Under the pieces are notes generated by a model that was not told where the DNA came from, did no database searches, and worked only from the letters and a program-made list of their open reading frames with translations. Shown here piece by piece: positions 8,147-16,318 of a stretch of 64,000 nucleotides of DNA. Origin of the DNA: Paraburkholderia sp. BCC1884 (GTDB lineage Bacteria > Pseudomonadota > Gammaproteobacteria > Burkholderiales > Burkholderiaceae); contig NZ_CAAJGL010000063.1 of NCBI RefSeq assembly GCF_900996225.1, forward strand, positions 1-64,000. The letters run 5' to 3'. Within the stretch, counting starts at the first letter, position 1. Every line of letters begins with the position of its first letter. The position numbers and the translations under genes are program-made.

Positions 8147-9469
8147 TCAAAACAGATACAAACCGGCAACAAACACCGCGCCGGAAAAAAGAAGCGCCGT
8201 CACGCAATATCCCATGATGTCGCGCACGCCGAGCCCCGCAATAGCCAGCGCTGGTAGCGCCCAGAACGGCTGCGCCATATTCGTCCACGCCTCACCATAG
8301 GCAATCGCCATGGCGGCCTTTCCGAGGTCAGCTCCTAGCGCCTTTGCTGCCGGCATAACGAACGGGCCTTGCACTACCCAATGACCACCGCCGCTCGGCA
8401 CAGCGAAGTTAATAACGGCAGAGCTGAGAAACGCCAATAAGGGAAAAGTGTGGACGTTCGCGATATCGACGAACCATTTGGTAATGACACCGGCCAGGCC
8501 TGAATGGTCCATCAACGCCTGGATACCCGCATAGAACGGGAACTGGATCATGATGCCCGACGCGCCCTTGGCAGCAACGCCCACCGCTCTGGCGTAGGCC
8601 ATCGGAGTCTTGTGAAGGACCATGCCGGCGGCCAGGAACACGAGATTGACCGTGTCGATGTCGAGGATGAAACCCTTCTGGACCGTGCGCACGACCAGGA
8701 ACGTCGCGCAGGTCAGCGCAACCAGCATCGCAAGCACGCGACTCTCTTCCAGCCGTTCTGCAAGTGTGGCATTTGCCGGAAGCTTGCGTTCCACCGAAGG
8801 CGGTTCCTCGAGGAGCGCCGGGTCGACGGTCACCACGTCTTCAGGCTTGGGCATCATTAACCGCGCGAGAATTGGCAGGAGAATAATCAAGCCGAAAGTA
8901 ATAAACGCGTTGTAGCCGGTGAAGATGGTGTGAGATACAGGAATGAGTCCGATGGTCTTCTCCATCGGATTACCCTTCGTGGCAGCAACCAGCGGGACAG
9001 AGCCAGACAATCCGCCATGCCAGGTCAAGAATCCCATGTAGGCGCACGCGACGAGAAGACGGTAGTCGGTCCCCTTCACTCGCCGCGCCACCTCGCGTGA
9101 GAGCATCGCGCCGAGGACCAGCCCGAAACCCCAGTTGATCGCGCAGGCAACGGCGCCGACAAACGCGACCAACATCACAGCCTGGCCAGGCGTTCTGGCT
9201 GAACTGGCTAATGCCACGAGCAGCCGCTTCACCGGCCCCGAACTGGCCAATGCATGCCCCGTGACCAGAATGATGGCCATCTGCATCGAGAATGCGAGCA
9301 GATTCCAAAATCCGGCGCCCCACAACGTGATCAGTTCAGCGGGCGGCTTGGGCGTAAGACCAAACGCAAGAGCAAACGTCGCGATGGTCAGGAAAATTGC
9401 GAAAATAAGTGGGTCGGGCAAAAACCGGTGCACCACTTGCGTGAAGAATCCTGAGATACGTTGAATCAA
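8147..9469 (-). CDS. atoE: Short-chain fatty acid transporter AtoE
   Basis: This is a polytopic membrane protein that closely follows E. coli AtoE, which takes up short-chain fatty acids such as acetoacetate and butyrate. Shared stretches include LPDPLIFAIFL near the N-terminus, FWNLLAFSMQMAIILVTGHA, INFAVPSGGGHWVVQGPFV and AIAGLGVRDIMGYC near the C-terminus. About twelve hydrophobic segments are visible. I place the start at the TTG at 9469, preceded by CTGGAG, because it gives 440 residues, the length of E. coli AtoE, and aligns with its N-terminus. An in-frame ATG at 9556 would add 29 residues that lack membrane or signal character. No CoA-transferase or thiolase gene is adjacent, so the uptake step is separate here from the usual ato operon. 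Confidence 0.9.
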   Translation of the reverse strand: MIQRISGFFTQVVHRFLPDPLIFAIFLTIATFALAFGLTPKPPAELITLWGAGFWNLLAFSMQMAIILVTGHALASSGPVKRLLVALASSARTPGQAVMLVAFVGAVACAINWGFGLVLGAMLSREVARRVKGTDYRLLVACAYMGFLTWHGGLSGSVPLVAATKGNPMEKTIGLIPVSHTIFTGYNAFITFGLIILLPILARLMMPKPEDVVTVDPALLEEPPSVERKLPANATLAERLEESRVLAMLVALTCATFLVVRTVQKGFILDIDTVNLVFLAAGMVLHKTPMAYARAVGVAAKGASGIMIQFPFYAGIQALMDHSGLAGVITKWFVDIANVHTFPLLAFLSSAVINFAVPSGGGHWVVQGPFVMPAAKALGADLGKAAMAIAYGEAWTNMAQPFWALPALAIAGLGVRDIMGYCVTALLFSGAVFVAGLYLF

Positions 9470-10100
9470 TTGTCTGCTCCAGTTTCCTATTGATAAAGCT
9501 GGCAGACCGATTCGTCCCGGACCGTTCAGGCCTGCGCGCCGCCCGGATTCTTGCATAGAATGGAATCGGTTGCCTTGGAGCTCGACGGCGATTCGGAGGA
9601 CGCGTCGCAGGCAATGGCGTTCCTCGGAGTTGCGTTAGAAGTCGGGCGAAAGTCTTCGCGCGGCCGGACACTCCCGCATGATCGCAAACCCCTCCAGCAA
9701 TGAATCTACTAGCGCAATCGGCGCGAGCCGAAGTCGCTCTTTTGCTGGTGGTTGCGATTCACTTCCGGCCGCGGATGCAAGGGCGCTTACCGCGTCAGAG
9801 CACCTGACCGCCTTGATCGAAAAAGGCAGCGGAATCGAAATTACCCGACTTCGAAGCGAGCGCATGCTTGAGAAAATAACTGTATGAATGTACAGTGCCA
9901 TGCATGGCTTTCTGCAGCAGTAACAGTCACTTTTTCGGGCGAGACATTCACGAAGCCGTCCGCAGCGGAAAGGTAGCGAGCCGACGTTCTAGCGTTGTGA
10001 AAACGATCTGGCGCCTGGTACGGTTGCGTCGGCTGCAACGCCTGATGCTTGGGCTTTGCAAAGTCGTGCAACGCGTAAAGTCGCAAGATATGGAGAGGAT
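9470..10100. other. Intergenic region upstream of atoE and the small secreted gene
   Basis: About 630 bp that should hold the divergent promoters of atoE and of the gene at 10101. The only specific signal found is a LexA-type box at 9880-9895. A short plus-strand frame (9678-9887) ends next to that box, and a minus-strand frame (9901-9635) starts just beyond it, but neither resembles a known protein. Confidence 0.4.
9880..9895. promoter_or_regulatory. Candidate LexA (SOS) box
   Basis: CTGTATGAATGTACAG fits the CTGT-N8-ACAG consensus of E. coli and beta-proteobacterial LexA sites exactly, and the surrounding AA and TG extend the symmetry partly. It lies about 205 bp upstream of the small secreted protein gene and about 410 bp upstream of the atoE start, so the controlled gene is not obvious. 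Confidence 0.5.
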
Positions 10101-10451
10101 ATGTTTCGCTTCCTGAGTTCAGGTGTGATTCTGCTGGTAGTTGCTTCCGCCGCAACGGCGGGTGAACGCTATGTCGAGGTGTGGAATCCGCCCGAAGCAC
10201 GTGGTGGCGTTTCCCACATGAAGCCGGCGCGCAAGCAGTCCATACATCACCATGCGGTTCCGCGCGCAGTGAAGTTCCGCGGACGACCGAGTCCGGCCTC
10301 GGTGCCGAAGGTAATGGCAAAGCAAGGTAAAACTCCAGATGAGTTGCGCACGACTGAGCCCGATGTGACCGATATTCCGAGGCAGATCACGCCTGAGGGC
10401 AACATCCTGCGCGTTGATTCGCGCCACACTTCCGTTGGAGTCGCGCGTTAA
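10101..10451 (+). CDS. Small secreted hypothetical protein
   Basis: From the ATG at 10101, preceded by GGAGAGG, the product is 116 residues. It begins with a short hydrophobic signal peptide (MFRFLSSGVILLVVASAATA, cleavage probably after ATA). The mature part is basic and rich in His, Pro and Arg (KPARKQSIHHHAVPRAV) with no recognised domain. It is probably periplasmic or secreted. The stop codon shares its last base with the ATG of the next gene (TAATG), so the two are coupled. Function unknown. Confidence 0.7.
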   Translation: MFRFLSSGVILLVVASAATAGERYVEVWNPPEARGGVSHMKPARKQSIHHHAVPRAVKFRGRPSPASVPKVMAKQGKTPDELRTTEPDVTDIPRQITPEGNILRVDSRHTSVGVAR

Positions 10452-10669
10452 TGGAATCGGAGATTTACCGCGGCTACAACATTTGGGGCCATGCGATCCG
10501 CCAGCAGGAAGAACTACTTCAGCCTGAGCGATACGCAGCCAGCGGGACGATCACTCAAAACAACAGAGTGATCGAAGCCTCCGGTGTGCTCGGCTTGTTC
10601 GATCGAGACGAAGAGGCGCAGCATGCCGGGCTCGAATGGGCGCGTGCATGGATCGACAGCCACGGATAG
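10451..10669 (+). CDS. Small conserved-type hypothetical protein (72 aa)
   Basis: The short acidic protein begins MESEIYRGYNIWGHAIRQQE and ends in a helical GLEWARAWIDSHG segment. Its length and composition resemble small cytoplasmic proteins common in Burkholderia genomes, but I cannot name a family. The ATG overlaps the TAA of the secreted-protein gene by one base, and this coupling is the main support for expression. No catalytic motif is seen. Confidence 0.6.
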   Translation: MESEIYRGYNIWGHAIRQQEELLQPERYAASGTITQNNRVIEASGVLGLFDRDEEAQHAGLEWARAWIDSHG

Positions 10670-10884
10670 GTTCGAGCCAGTCGTCGCGCACAGAGACATG
10701 GGCCCGCGCGACTCCCCTCTGTTATCCGCCGCGCCTCATCCATTGGGACCCAACTCATTCCTGTCTGCCCCGCCTCCCGCGGTTTATGCCCTTCAGGAAT
10801 GACTGTTATCGACGGCGCCAGCCTTCTTCGCAAGGCCCCTGCGCTTCATCATTCGCTCATCGTCAACCAACAGGAGCACACACG

Positions 10885-11451
10885 ATGAGCGCTTTCCAGA
10901 CCTACACGATCGACAACGCGCCGGCCGCATCGAAGGCCAGCCTCGAAGACACCAAACGCGCTTTCGGCTTTGTGCCGAACCTCCAGGCGCACATGGCTGA
11001 GTCCCCGGCGCTGCTGGCTGGCTATTCGACGCTGTGGGACCTGTTCTCGAAGAGCACGTTGACGCCGCACGAGCAACAGGTCGTATTCCTGACCTCCAAC
11101 TTCGAGAACGACTGCCACTATTGCATGGCCGGTCATACCACACTCGCAAAGATGATCAAGATGGACGCCGGTGTAATCGCCGCGCTACGTGCCGGCACGA
11201 CGCTACCCGACGCAAAGCTCGAGGCGCTGCACCGGTTCACTACGCTCGTGGTACGTGAACGCGGCTTTGTTTCCGAAGCCGAAGTGAACGCCTTCCTCGC
11301 CGCCGGTTATACCCGTCAGAACGTACTCGAAGTCATCCTGGGCGTGGCGACCAAGGTGATGAGCAACTACACCAACCACATCGTCCACACCGAACTCGAT
11401 AGCTTCATGCATGGCAACGAGTGGACGAAGCCTGCTGCAGTGACGGCGTAA
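10885..11451 (+). CDS. Carboxymuconolactone decarboxylase/AhpD-like protein
   Basis: The 188-residue protein has the AhpD-type active site NDCHYCMAGHTT (a CxxC with a His three residues on) near residues 76-87, within an all-alpha CMD fold. Members reduce peroxides or act as disulfide relay proteins. The ATG at 10885 has CAGGAG 8 nt upstream and gives a standard length; the frame is open further upstream to 10636 without support. The next gene, 48 nt downstream in the same direction, is a CPYC-containing peroxiredoxin, so the two probably form a peroxide-detoxifying pair. Confidence 0.85.
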   Translation: MSAFQTYTIDNAPAASKASLEDTKRAFGFVPNLQAHMAESPALLAGYSTLWDLFSKSTLTPHEQQVVFLTSNFENDCHYCMAGHTTLAKMIKMDAGVIAALRAGTTLPDAKLEALHRFTTLVVRERGFVSEAEVNAFLAAGYTRQNVLEVILGVATKVMSNYTNHIVHTELDSFMHGNEWTKPAAVTA

Positions 11452-11499
11452 ACATCTCTTTCATCTTGATGACGGTCCATTTCTCCAGGGAGAACACTC

Positions 11500-12171
11500 A
11501 TGTCACTGCAAGACAAACTCGACGCATTTCGGGCAGATTTCAAGGCCGGCAAACCGCCCTATAAAGCACCGCCTGAAATTCATCCGGTCATGGAACGCGC
11601 TACAGCGGAGCTGATCGCGAGTGGTCAGGCGAGCCGCGCCATCCAGGCCGGCGACCGCGCGCCGCACTTCAACCTGAAGGATCAGGATGGCAACGAAGTC
11701 TCTTCGGAAACGTTGCTGAAACAAGGCCCGCTCGTGATTACGTTTTATCGCGGCGTATGGTGCCCATACTGCAATATCGAACTGCAGGCGATTAACGAGG
11801 CATTGCCCGAGATCCAGCGTTACGGCGCAAATGTGGTCGCCATCTCGCCGCAGACGCAGGTCAATAGCCGGAAGTCTGTTCGCGACAACGAACTGGGCTT
11901 CCCCGTGCTGAGCGACGTCGATGGTCAAACGGGTGCGGCCTTCGGTTTGCGCTTCGCGTTGCCCGACTATCTCGTCGAGTTGTACAAGAATCTAAAGAAC
12001 GATTTGCCGGGTTTCAACAACGACCCCAGCTGGACGTTGCCAATGCCCGCGCGTTACGTCGTCGGCCAGGACGGCATCGTGCTGTATTCCGAAGTCAACC
12101 CGGACTACACGCGTCGGCCTGACCCGTCGGATATGTTCCCGGTGCTGAAGAAAGCCACAGCCCAGGCCTGA
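11500..12171 (+). CDS. Peroxiredoxin-like AhpC/TSA-family protein
   Basis: The 223-residue protein has a thioredoxin fold with the active site TFYRGVWCPYCNIELQ near residues 82-97. The CPYC motif keeps both the peroxidatic cysteine and a resolving-type partner. The first 50 residues form a helical lead common in the peroxiredoxin-like group, and a substrate-side segment SWTLPMPARYVVGQDG follows at about 170. It should reduce peroxides in the cytoplasm, perhaps with the AhpD-like protein encoded just upstream. The start at 11500 has CAGGGAGAA before it. A GC-rich hairpin follows the stop. A paralogue that lacks the second Cys lies at 34018-34692. Confidence 0.85.
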   Translation: MSLQDKLDAFRADFKAGKPPYKAPPEIHPVMERATAELIASGQASRAIQAGDRAPHFNLKDQDGNEVSSETLLKQGPLVITFYRGVWCPYCNIELQAINEALPEIQRYGANVVAISPQTQVNSRKSVRDNELGFPVLSDVDGQTGAAFGLRFALPDYLVELYKNLKNDLPGFNNDPSWTLPMPARYVVGQDGIVLYSEVNPDYTRRPDPSDMFPVLKKATAQA

Positions 12172-12184
12172 ACGCCCTCCTCTT

Positions 12185-12210
12185 GCCGCGCCGGATTTCT
12201 TTGGCGCGGC
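12185..12210 (+). terminator. Candidate terminator after the peroxiredoxin gene
   Basis: Arms GCCGCGCC (12185-12192) and GGCGCGGC (12203-12210) pair perfectly around a 10-nt loop, 13 nt after the stop. The downstream T content is modest. It could serve both this gene and the converging LysR gene. Confidence 0.5.
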
Positions 12211-12291
12211 TAGGTGACTTTGTGCTTCATGGAAGGACTATCAAGGACGCCTTTCGTGACGGGCCAGACGCTTCGCGTTCACCGTGGTGCG

Positions 12292-13221
12292 TCAATCGGC
12301 AAGCTCGGCTTCCGGGGCGCTACTCGCGCCGCCGGTTGGCTTACCCAATGCTTCCTCGACAAACTCGACGAAGGCACGTGCCTTCGCGCTCACCAGCCGG
12401 CCGGCTGGAAACACAGCCCAAAGGTCAATAGCCGGTAGCGCCCAGTCGGTGAGCACCGACTGAACCGTGCCATTGGCCAGTTCGGACGAGAACATCCACT
12501 CTGACGCGATGGCGAGACCCATATCCGCAAGGACAGCCGCCCGCATGCCTTCAGCCGCACTCACGCTTACGCGGCCCGAGACCACCACGGCCACGGCATT
12601 GCCCTTCTGGCTGAACGCCCACGATTCACCGCCTCCACGCAGCGTATAGACCACCGCCTGGTGCTGGCTGAGGTCGGCTGGCAAGTGCGGGATGCCATGT
12701 TCGGCGAAATAGGCGGGTGTACCGACAACCACCCGCCGGCCTCGCGCTATGCGACGTGCGGTCATCGAGGAATCATCGAGCGAACCCATCCGTAATGACA
12801 CATCTACGCCTTTTTCGAGCAGGTCGATGGTGCGATCGTCGAGGATGATATCGAGTTGTAGATTGGGGTGCCGGTCCATAAAGGACTTGAGCACTGGCAG
12901 GATATGCAGGCGCGCGAAGGTCACCGCAGCGCTGACCCGCAGGACGCCGGACAATCCCGTGGACGAATCGCGCACGACCTGCTCGGCACGATCGGTTTCC
13001 TCGATCGCGCGCAGTGCATGTTCGTAAAAGCGCTGGCCCGCTTCGGTCGGGGTCAGTCCGCGTGTCGAACGCAGCAATAGTCGCACGCCAAGACGCTCTT
13101 CGAGCTGCGCGATCGACTTCGAGACGGCGGGCTGACCTAGCTTGAGTCGCTTTGCAGCCGCTGAGAACGAGCCTGCCTCGACGACGCTGACGTAAGTTTC
13201 CATCGCGGCCATCCGGTCCAT
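12292..13221 (-). CDS. LysR-family transcriptional regulator
   Basis: The 309-residue protein has the N-terminal LysR helix-turn-helix (FSAAAKRLKLGQPAVSKSIA, about 19-38) and a C-terminal effector-binding domain. It is clearly paralogous to the regulator at 29503-30420: both begin MDR-AAME, share LRVSAAV-FARLHI-P and the end pattern P-GRL-S-KAR-F. That subgroup often sits next to dehydrogenases or reductases and responds to electrophilic or aldehyde-like compounds, though this is inference. It is transcribed in the same direction as the IsfD-type reductase gene upstream, with 140 bp between them, and converges on the peroxiredoxin gene. Which neighbour it controls is open. Confidence 0.9.
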   Translation of the reverse strand: MDRMAAMETYVSVVEAGSFSAAAKRLKLGQPAVSKSIAQLEERLGVRLLLRSTRGLTPTEAGQRFYEHALRAIEETDRAEQVVRDSSTGLSGVLRVSAAVTFARLHILPVLKSFMDRHPNLQLDIILDDRTIDLLEKGVDVSLRMGSLDDSSMTARRIARGRRVVVGTPAYFAEHGIPHLPADLSQHQAVVYTLRGGGESWAFSQKGNAVAVVVSGRVSVSAAEGMRAAVLADMGLAIASEWMFSSELANGTVQSVLTDWALPAIDLWAVFPAGRLVSAKARAFVEFVEEALGKPTGGASSAPEAELAD

Positions 13222-13361
13222 GCGAGCCTTGCTCCTTCAACTGGTTGTGGTTCATGCACAGCAATCAGGTCGAAGTCTAACGCGCAAAGGACCAATACGG
13301 GCGAGGATGCCGCGACCCGGTGGAAGGAAAGTCACCGGAGCGCCAAGGCATCACTGCCGCC

Positions 13362-14114
13362 TCAGCCCTCCCCTCGGACGATGGCGAAATTGCCCGACGC
13401 CTGGCTCGTCGGCATAATTTCGATCGCATTGACATTGACGTGCGCCGGCAGCGCGAGCAGCCACGAAACGATATGAGCGATGTCGCTGGCGGTGAGCGGC
13501 GTCGCATCCTCGTACACTCGGGCCGCACGCGCTGCATCGCCATGAAAGCGTGTCACCGAGAACTCCGTGCCGCCGCACAAGCCTGGTTCAATCGACGTCA
13601 CGCGCACCTGTTTGCCCACCAGATCGGCACGTAGATTCAGGCTGAACTGATGAACGAAGGCCTTCGTCGCGCCATAGACGTTGCTGCCTGGATAGGGATA
13701 CGTACCCGCAATCGAACCAAGGTTGAAAATCCAGCCGCGATTGCGAGCGACCATGCCCGGCAATACGGCATGCGTGCAATACATCAAGCCTTTGATGTTG
13801 GTGTCGACCATCGCTTCCCAATCGGCGAGCGGGACGTCGCACGCGGGTTCCGCGTTCAGCGCGATGCCGGCATTGTTGACCAGCACGTCGACTGGCCCAT
13901 ACTCCTGCTCGATTTCCATGAGCAAGCTTGTAACACGCGCGCTGTCGCGAACATCGAGCGCTTTGGGCACCAGTTGCGCACCGCATTGCTCCGCCAATGC
14001 GTTCAGGCGATCGACACGTCGAGCCGTCGCAAACACCCGATGTCCTTCATTGCACAGGCGTGTGCTGACTGCTTCGCCAAAACCGGCGCTCGCGCCCGTT
14101 ACCAGAATATTCAT
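13362..14114 (-). CDS. isfD: Sulfoacetaldehyde reductase-type SDR (IsfD/YdfG family)
   Basis: The 250-residue short-chain dehydrogenase has GASAGFG at 7-13, NNAG at about 85, a Ser in FNLGSIAG, and YGATK as the catalytic Tyr-Lys pair. It follows the YdfG group through ATARRVDRLNALA, VLPGMVARN and IEPGLCGGTEFSVTRFHGD. E. coli YdfG reduces malonic semialdehyde and 3-hydroxy acids; the close relative IsfD reduces sulfoacetaldehyde to isethionate with NADPH. The neighbours decide the choice here: it lies 45 nt behind a TauE/SafE exporter and the taurine aminotransferase on the same strand, the arrangement known from taurine-nitrogen assimilation in Chromohalobacter and Klebsiella. The IsfD role is therefore inferred from context; the YdfG role is the alternative. 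Confidence 0.75.
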   Translation of the reverse strand: MNILVTGASAGFGEAVSTRLCNEGHRVFATARRVDRLNALAEQCGAQLVPKALDVRDSARVTSLLMEIEQEYGPVDVLVNNAGIALNAEPACDVPLADWEAMVDTNIKGLMYCTHAVLPGMVARNRGWIFNLGSIAGTYPYPGSNVYGATKAFVHQFSLNLRADLVGKQVRVTSIEPGLCGGTEFSVTRFHGDAARAARVYEDATPLTASDIAHIVSWLLALPAHVNVNAIEIMPTSQASGNFAIVRGEG

Positions 14115-14159
14115 CCGTGCCGCCCCAATGTATTGTTTAAAGCGAGATTGACAGGCACC

Positions 14160-14891
14160 TCAGGTCAGTAAGGCCACCATGCCCGACGAAAGCAGTAGGC
14201 CGCACACGACCCGGTCGAACCATGCAGGCGCGAGTAACCCGCAAGCGCGCTCGCCGAGTCGCACACCCATTGCAAATACCGGTACTAGGAGAGCGGCCGT
14301 GTAAAGCTGTGGCAAACGGATCTGGAGATTGAAGATCAGTAGTAGCGTCGCGCCGCCGAACAGCACCGCAAAATAGCCAAGCAGGTTTGAACGCAACACT
14401 GTGCCTTGCGTCAGTGCCGAGAAATAGAAAACTGCGGGTGGCCCGCCCAGGCCCGCGAGCGCCGTCAATGCGCCACTGACGAGGCCCGCAGCTAGCGTCG
14501 GCCGCCACGAACCATCATGGCGCCAGCGCCAGCCGAGCATGTGCAACGCGGTCGCCAGCAATACGGCACATGCAATCAGATGCCGCAACGCGAACGCGTT
14601 GCCATGCGCGACCCAATGCGAAGTCAGTGCCGCGCAGATTAGTGCGACCGCCGCGAGCGGCACCACCGCGCGCCAGCGAACGGCGCCGCCCCAGCTACGC
14701 ATTCCCTGCAAGGACGTCGCGCAATGCACCATCACGATTAGCGACGCGGCATCGGGCGCGTCGATCAGCAAACCGAACAACGGCGCCATGACGAGTGCCC
14801 CACCGAAACCCGTCAGACCTTTCGCCGCGCCCGCCGCGAAACCGATTGCCGCGAGCCACGCAACCGTAGCGAGCGGCGCGACGAGGATCAT
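14160..14891 (-). CDS. tauE: TauE/SafE-family sulfonate exporter
   Basis: The 243-residue membrane protein has about eight hydrophobic segments and the TauE/SafE signature GFAAGAAKGLTGFGGALVMAP near the N-terminus, with a second half-repeat around GLVSGALTALAGLGGPPAVF. Family members export sulfite or organosulfonates. The ATG at 14891 overlaps the TGA of the aminotransferase gene by 4 nt (ATGA). In the proposed pathway it would excrete isethionate, as IsfE does; sulfite export is the alternative but would require sulfoacetaldehyde desulfonation by Xsc, which is not encoded here. An in-frame start at 14984 would add a basic, non-membrane leader and is rejected. Confidence 0.85.
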   Translation of the reverse strand: MILVAPLATVAWLAAIGFAAGAAKGLTGFGGALVMAPLFGLLIDAPDAASLIVMVHCATSLQGMRSWGGAVRWRAVVPLAAVALICAALTSHWVAHGNAFALRHLIACAVLLATALHMLGWRWRHDGSWRPTLAAGLVSGALTALAGLGGPPAVFYFSALTQGTVLRSNLLGYFAVLFGGATLLLIFNLQIRLPQLYTAALLVPVFAMGVRLGERACGLLAPAWFDRVVCGLLLSSGMVALLT

Positions 14892-16222
14892 GCTTCCATT
14901 GCGGTCAGCGTGTCGCGCAGCACGGCGACCGTACGATCGATGTGTTCGCGGTCGAACACGAATTGCGGCGAGACGATTGCGCAATCACCCGTAGTTTTCA
15001 GATGTAGTCCGGCGTCGTACAGCATTTTTTGCAGCACATGGCCACGATGTCCCGGCTTGCCATCGGACTTCATATCGACACCGGCAATCATGCCGTAACC
15101 GCGAATGTCCGTGACGATTGAAATGTCGCGCAGACTCGCGACCTGTTCGAGGAAATAGCCGGACAGATCCTGTGCACGCTCGAACAGCTTTTCGTCGCGG
15201 TAGATGTCCAACGCCGCGAGTGCGGCGGCGCATGCAACCGGATGCGCCGACCAGGTGTAGCCATGGAAAAACTCAATGGCACCGTCCGGCGCCGTGTCGA
15301 CGATTGCGTCGTGAACGTGCGTCGCCACCGCGACGGCCGCCATCGGCACCGAACCGTTGGTCAAGGCCTTGGCCATCGTGATCAGGTCCGGGGTCACGCC
15401 GAAACTTTGTGCCGCGAATGCCTGGCCGGTGCGCCCAAAACCGCAAATCACCTCATCGAACACGAGCAGGATGCCGTGCGCCGTACAGATCTCGCGCAGC
15501 CGCTCCAGATAGCCGACAGGTGGCACCAGAACGCCGGTCGATCCGGCAATCGGTTCGACGAAACACGCAGCGATATTTTCCGCGCCGTGCAGATTGATCA
15601 GGCGCAGCAGATCGTCCGCACGTTCACGGCCATGTTGCGGCTGCCCCATCTGGAAGCGGTTTTCTTCGAGCCACGTATCGCGCATGTGCACGACGCCGTG
15701 CACCAGATTGCTATAGGCGCGCCGGTTGTTGACCATCCCCGACAACGCGATACCGCCGAAATTGACGCCGTGATAAGCCCGTTCACGCGACACGAACATC
15801 GTGCGCCCCGACGCGCCTTTGGCACGTTGATACGCGAGGCAGATTTTCATCGCGGTATCGACCGCTTCCGACCCCGAACTGACGAAGAAAAGCTTGTCGA
15901 CGCCGCCAGGCAGCAGTCCGGCCAGGCGGTTGGACAGTTCGAACGACTTGGGATGAGCCCGCAAAAAGCTCGGCGTGAAATCGAGTTCGAGCAGTTGCGC
16001 ATGGACGGCGTCGGCGATCTCGGTGCGGCAGTGGCCAGCGGGCGTCGTGAACAGACCCGACCCGGCATCGAGAATCGCACGGCCTTCGGGATCGTAGAAG
16101 TATTGGTCTTTCGCACGCGCGAACAGCTTCGGATCCGCTTTGAATTCGCGATTCGGCGTAAAGGGCAGCCATTGATGCTGCATCGACGGCAAGGCAGGCG
16201 AAGCGTTTAGCGTAGTGCTCAT
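14888..16222 (-). CDS. tpa: Class III aminotransferase, probable taurine aminotransferase
   Basis: The 444-residue PLP enzyme is a class III omega-aminotransferase. FVSSGSEAVDTAMK binds the cofactor phosphate, VFDEVICGFGRTG holds the Asp that contacts the pyridine nitrogen, and the PLP lysine is in LITMAKALTNG. Enzymes of this subgroup transfer the amino group of beta-alanine, taurine or similar amines to pyruvate. The divergent MocR regulator, the TauE exporter overlapping its stop codon, and TauABC nearby point to taurine as donor, giving sulfoacetaldehyde. The ATG at 16222 is preceded by GAGGAAC; longer in-frame starts up to 16336 run across the divergent promoter and are rejected. Whether pyruvate or 2-oxoglutarate is the acceptor cannot be told. 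Confidence 0.8.
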   Translation of the reverse strand: MSTTLNASPALPSMQHQWLPFTPNREFKADPKLFARAKDQYFYDPEGRAILDAGSGLFTTPAGHCRTEIADAVHAQLLELDFTPSFLRAHPKSFELSNRLAGLLPGGVDKLFFVSSGSEAVDTAMKICLAYQRAKGASGRTMFVSRERAYHGVNFGGIALSGMVNNRRAYSNLVHGVVHMRDTWLEENRFQMGQPQHGRERADDLLRLINLHGAENIAACFVEPIAGSTGVLVPPVGYLERLREICTAHGILLVFDEVICGFGRTGQAFAAQSFGVTPDLITMAKALTNGSVPMAAVAVATHVHDAIVDTAPDGAIEFFHGYTWSAHPVACAAALAALDIYRDEKLFERAQDLSGYFLEQVASLRDISIVTDIRGYGMIAGVDMKSDGKPGHRGHVLQKMLYDAGLHLKTTGDCAIVSPQFVFDREHIDRTVAVLRDTLTAMEA

Positions 16223-16253
16223 AGTGGCAGTTCCTCGGAGAGTGTCACCATGA

Positions 16254-16308
16254 TTGCAACTTTTTTGGCGCCAGCATAATGCCAGCAGAATCAATCCATG
16301 GTGCCAGC
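16254..16308. promoter_or_regulatory. Divergent promoter with three phased GCCAGC repeats
   Basis: Between the aminotransferase gene (starts 16222, minus) and the MocR gene (starts 16319, plus) the hexamer GCCAGC occurs three times in the same direction, at 16270-16275, 16281-16286 and 16303-16308. The spacings are 11 and 22 bp, one and two helical turns. MocR-type regulators commonly bind phased direct repeats next to their own divergent promoter. A weak sigma-70 pattern TTGCAA (16254-16259) and CATAAT (16275-16280), 15 bp apart, overlaps the first repeat. Confidence 0.55.
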
Positions 16309-16318
16309 GAGGAATTCC

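Noticed and set aside
15242..16210. 322-residue open frame antisense to the taurine aminotransferase
   Set aside because: Fully covered by a well-supported class III aminotransferase on the other strand.
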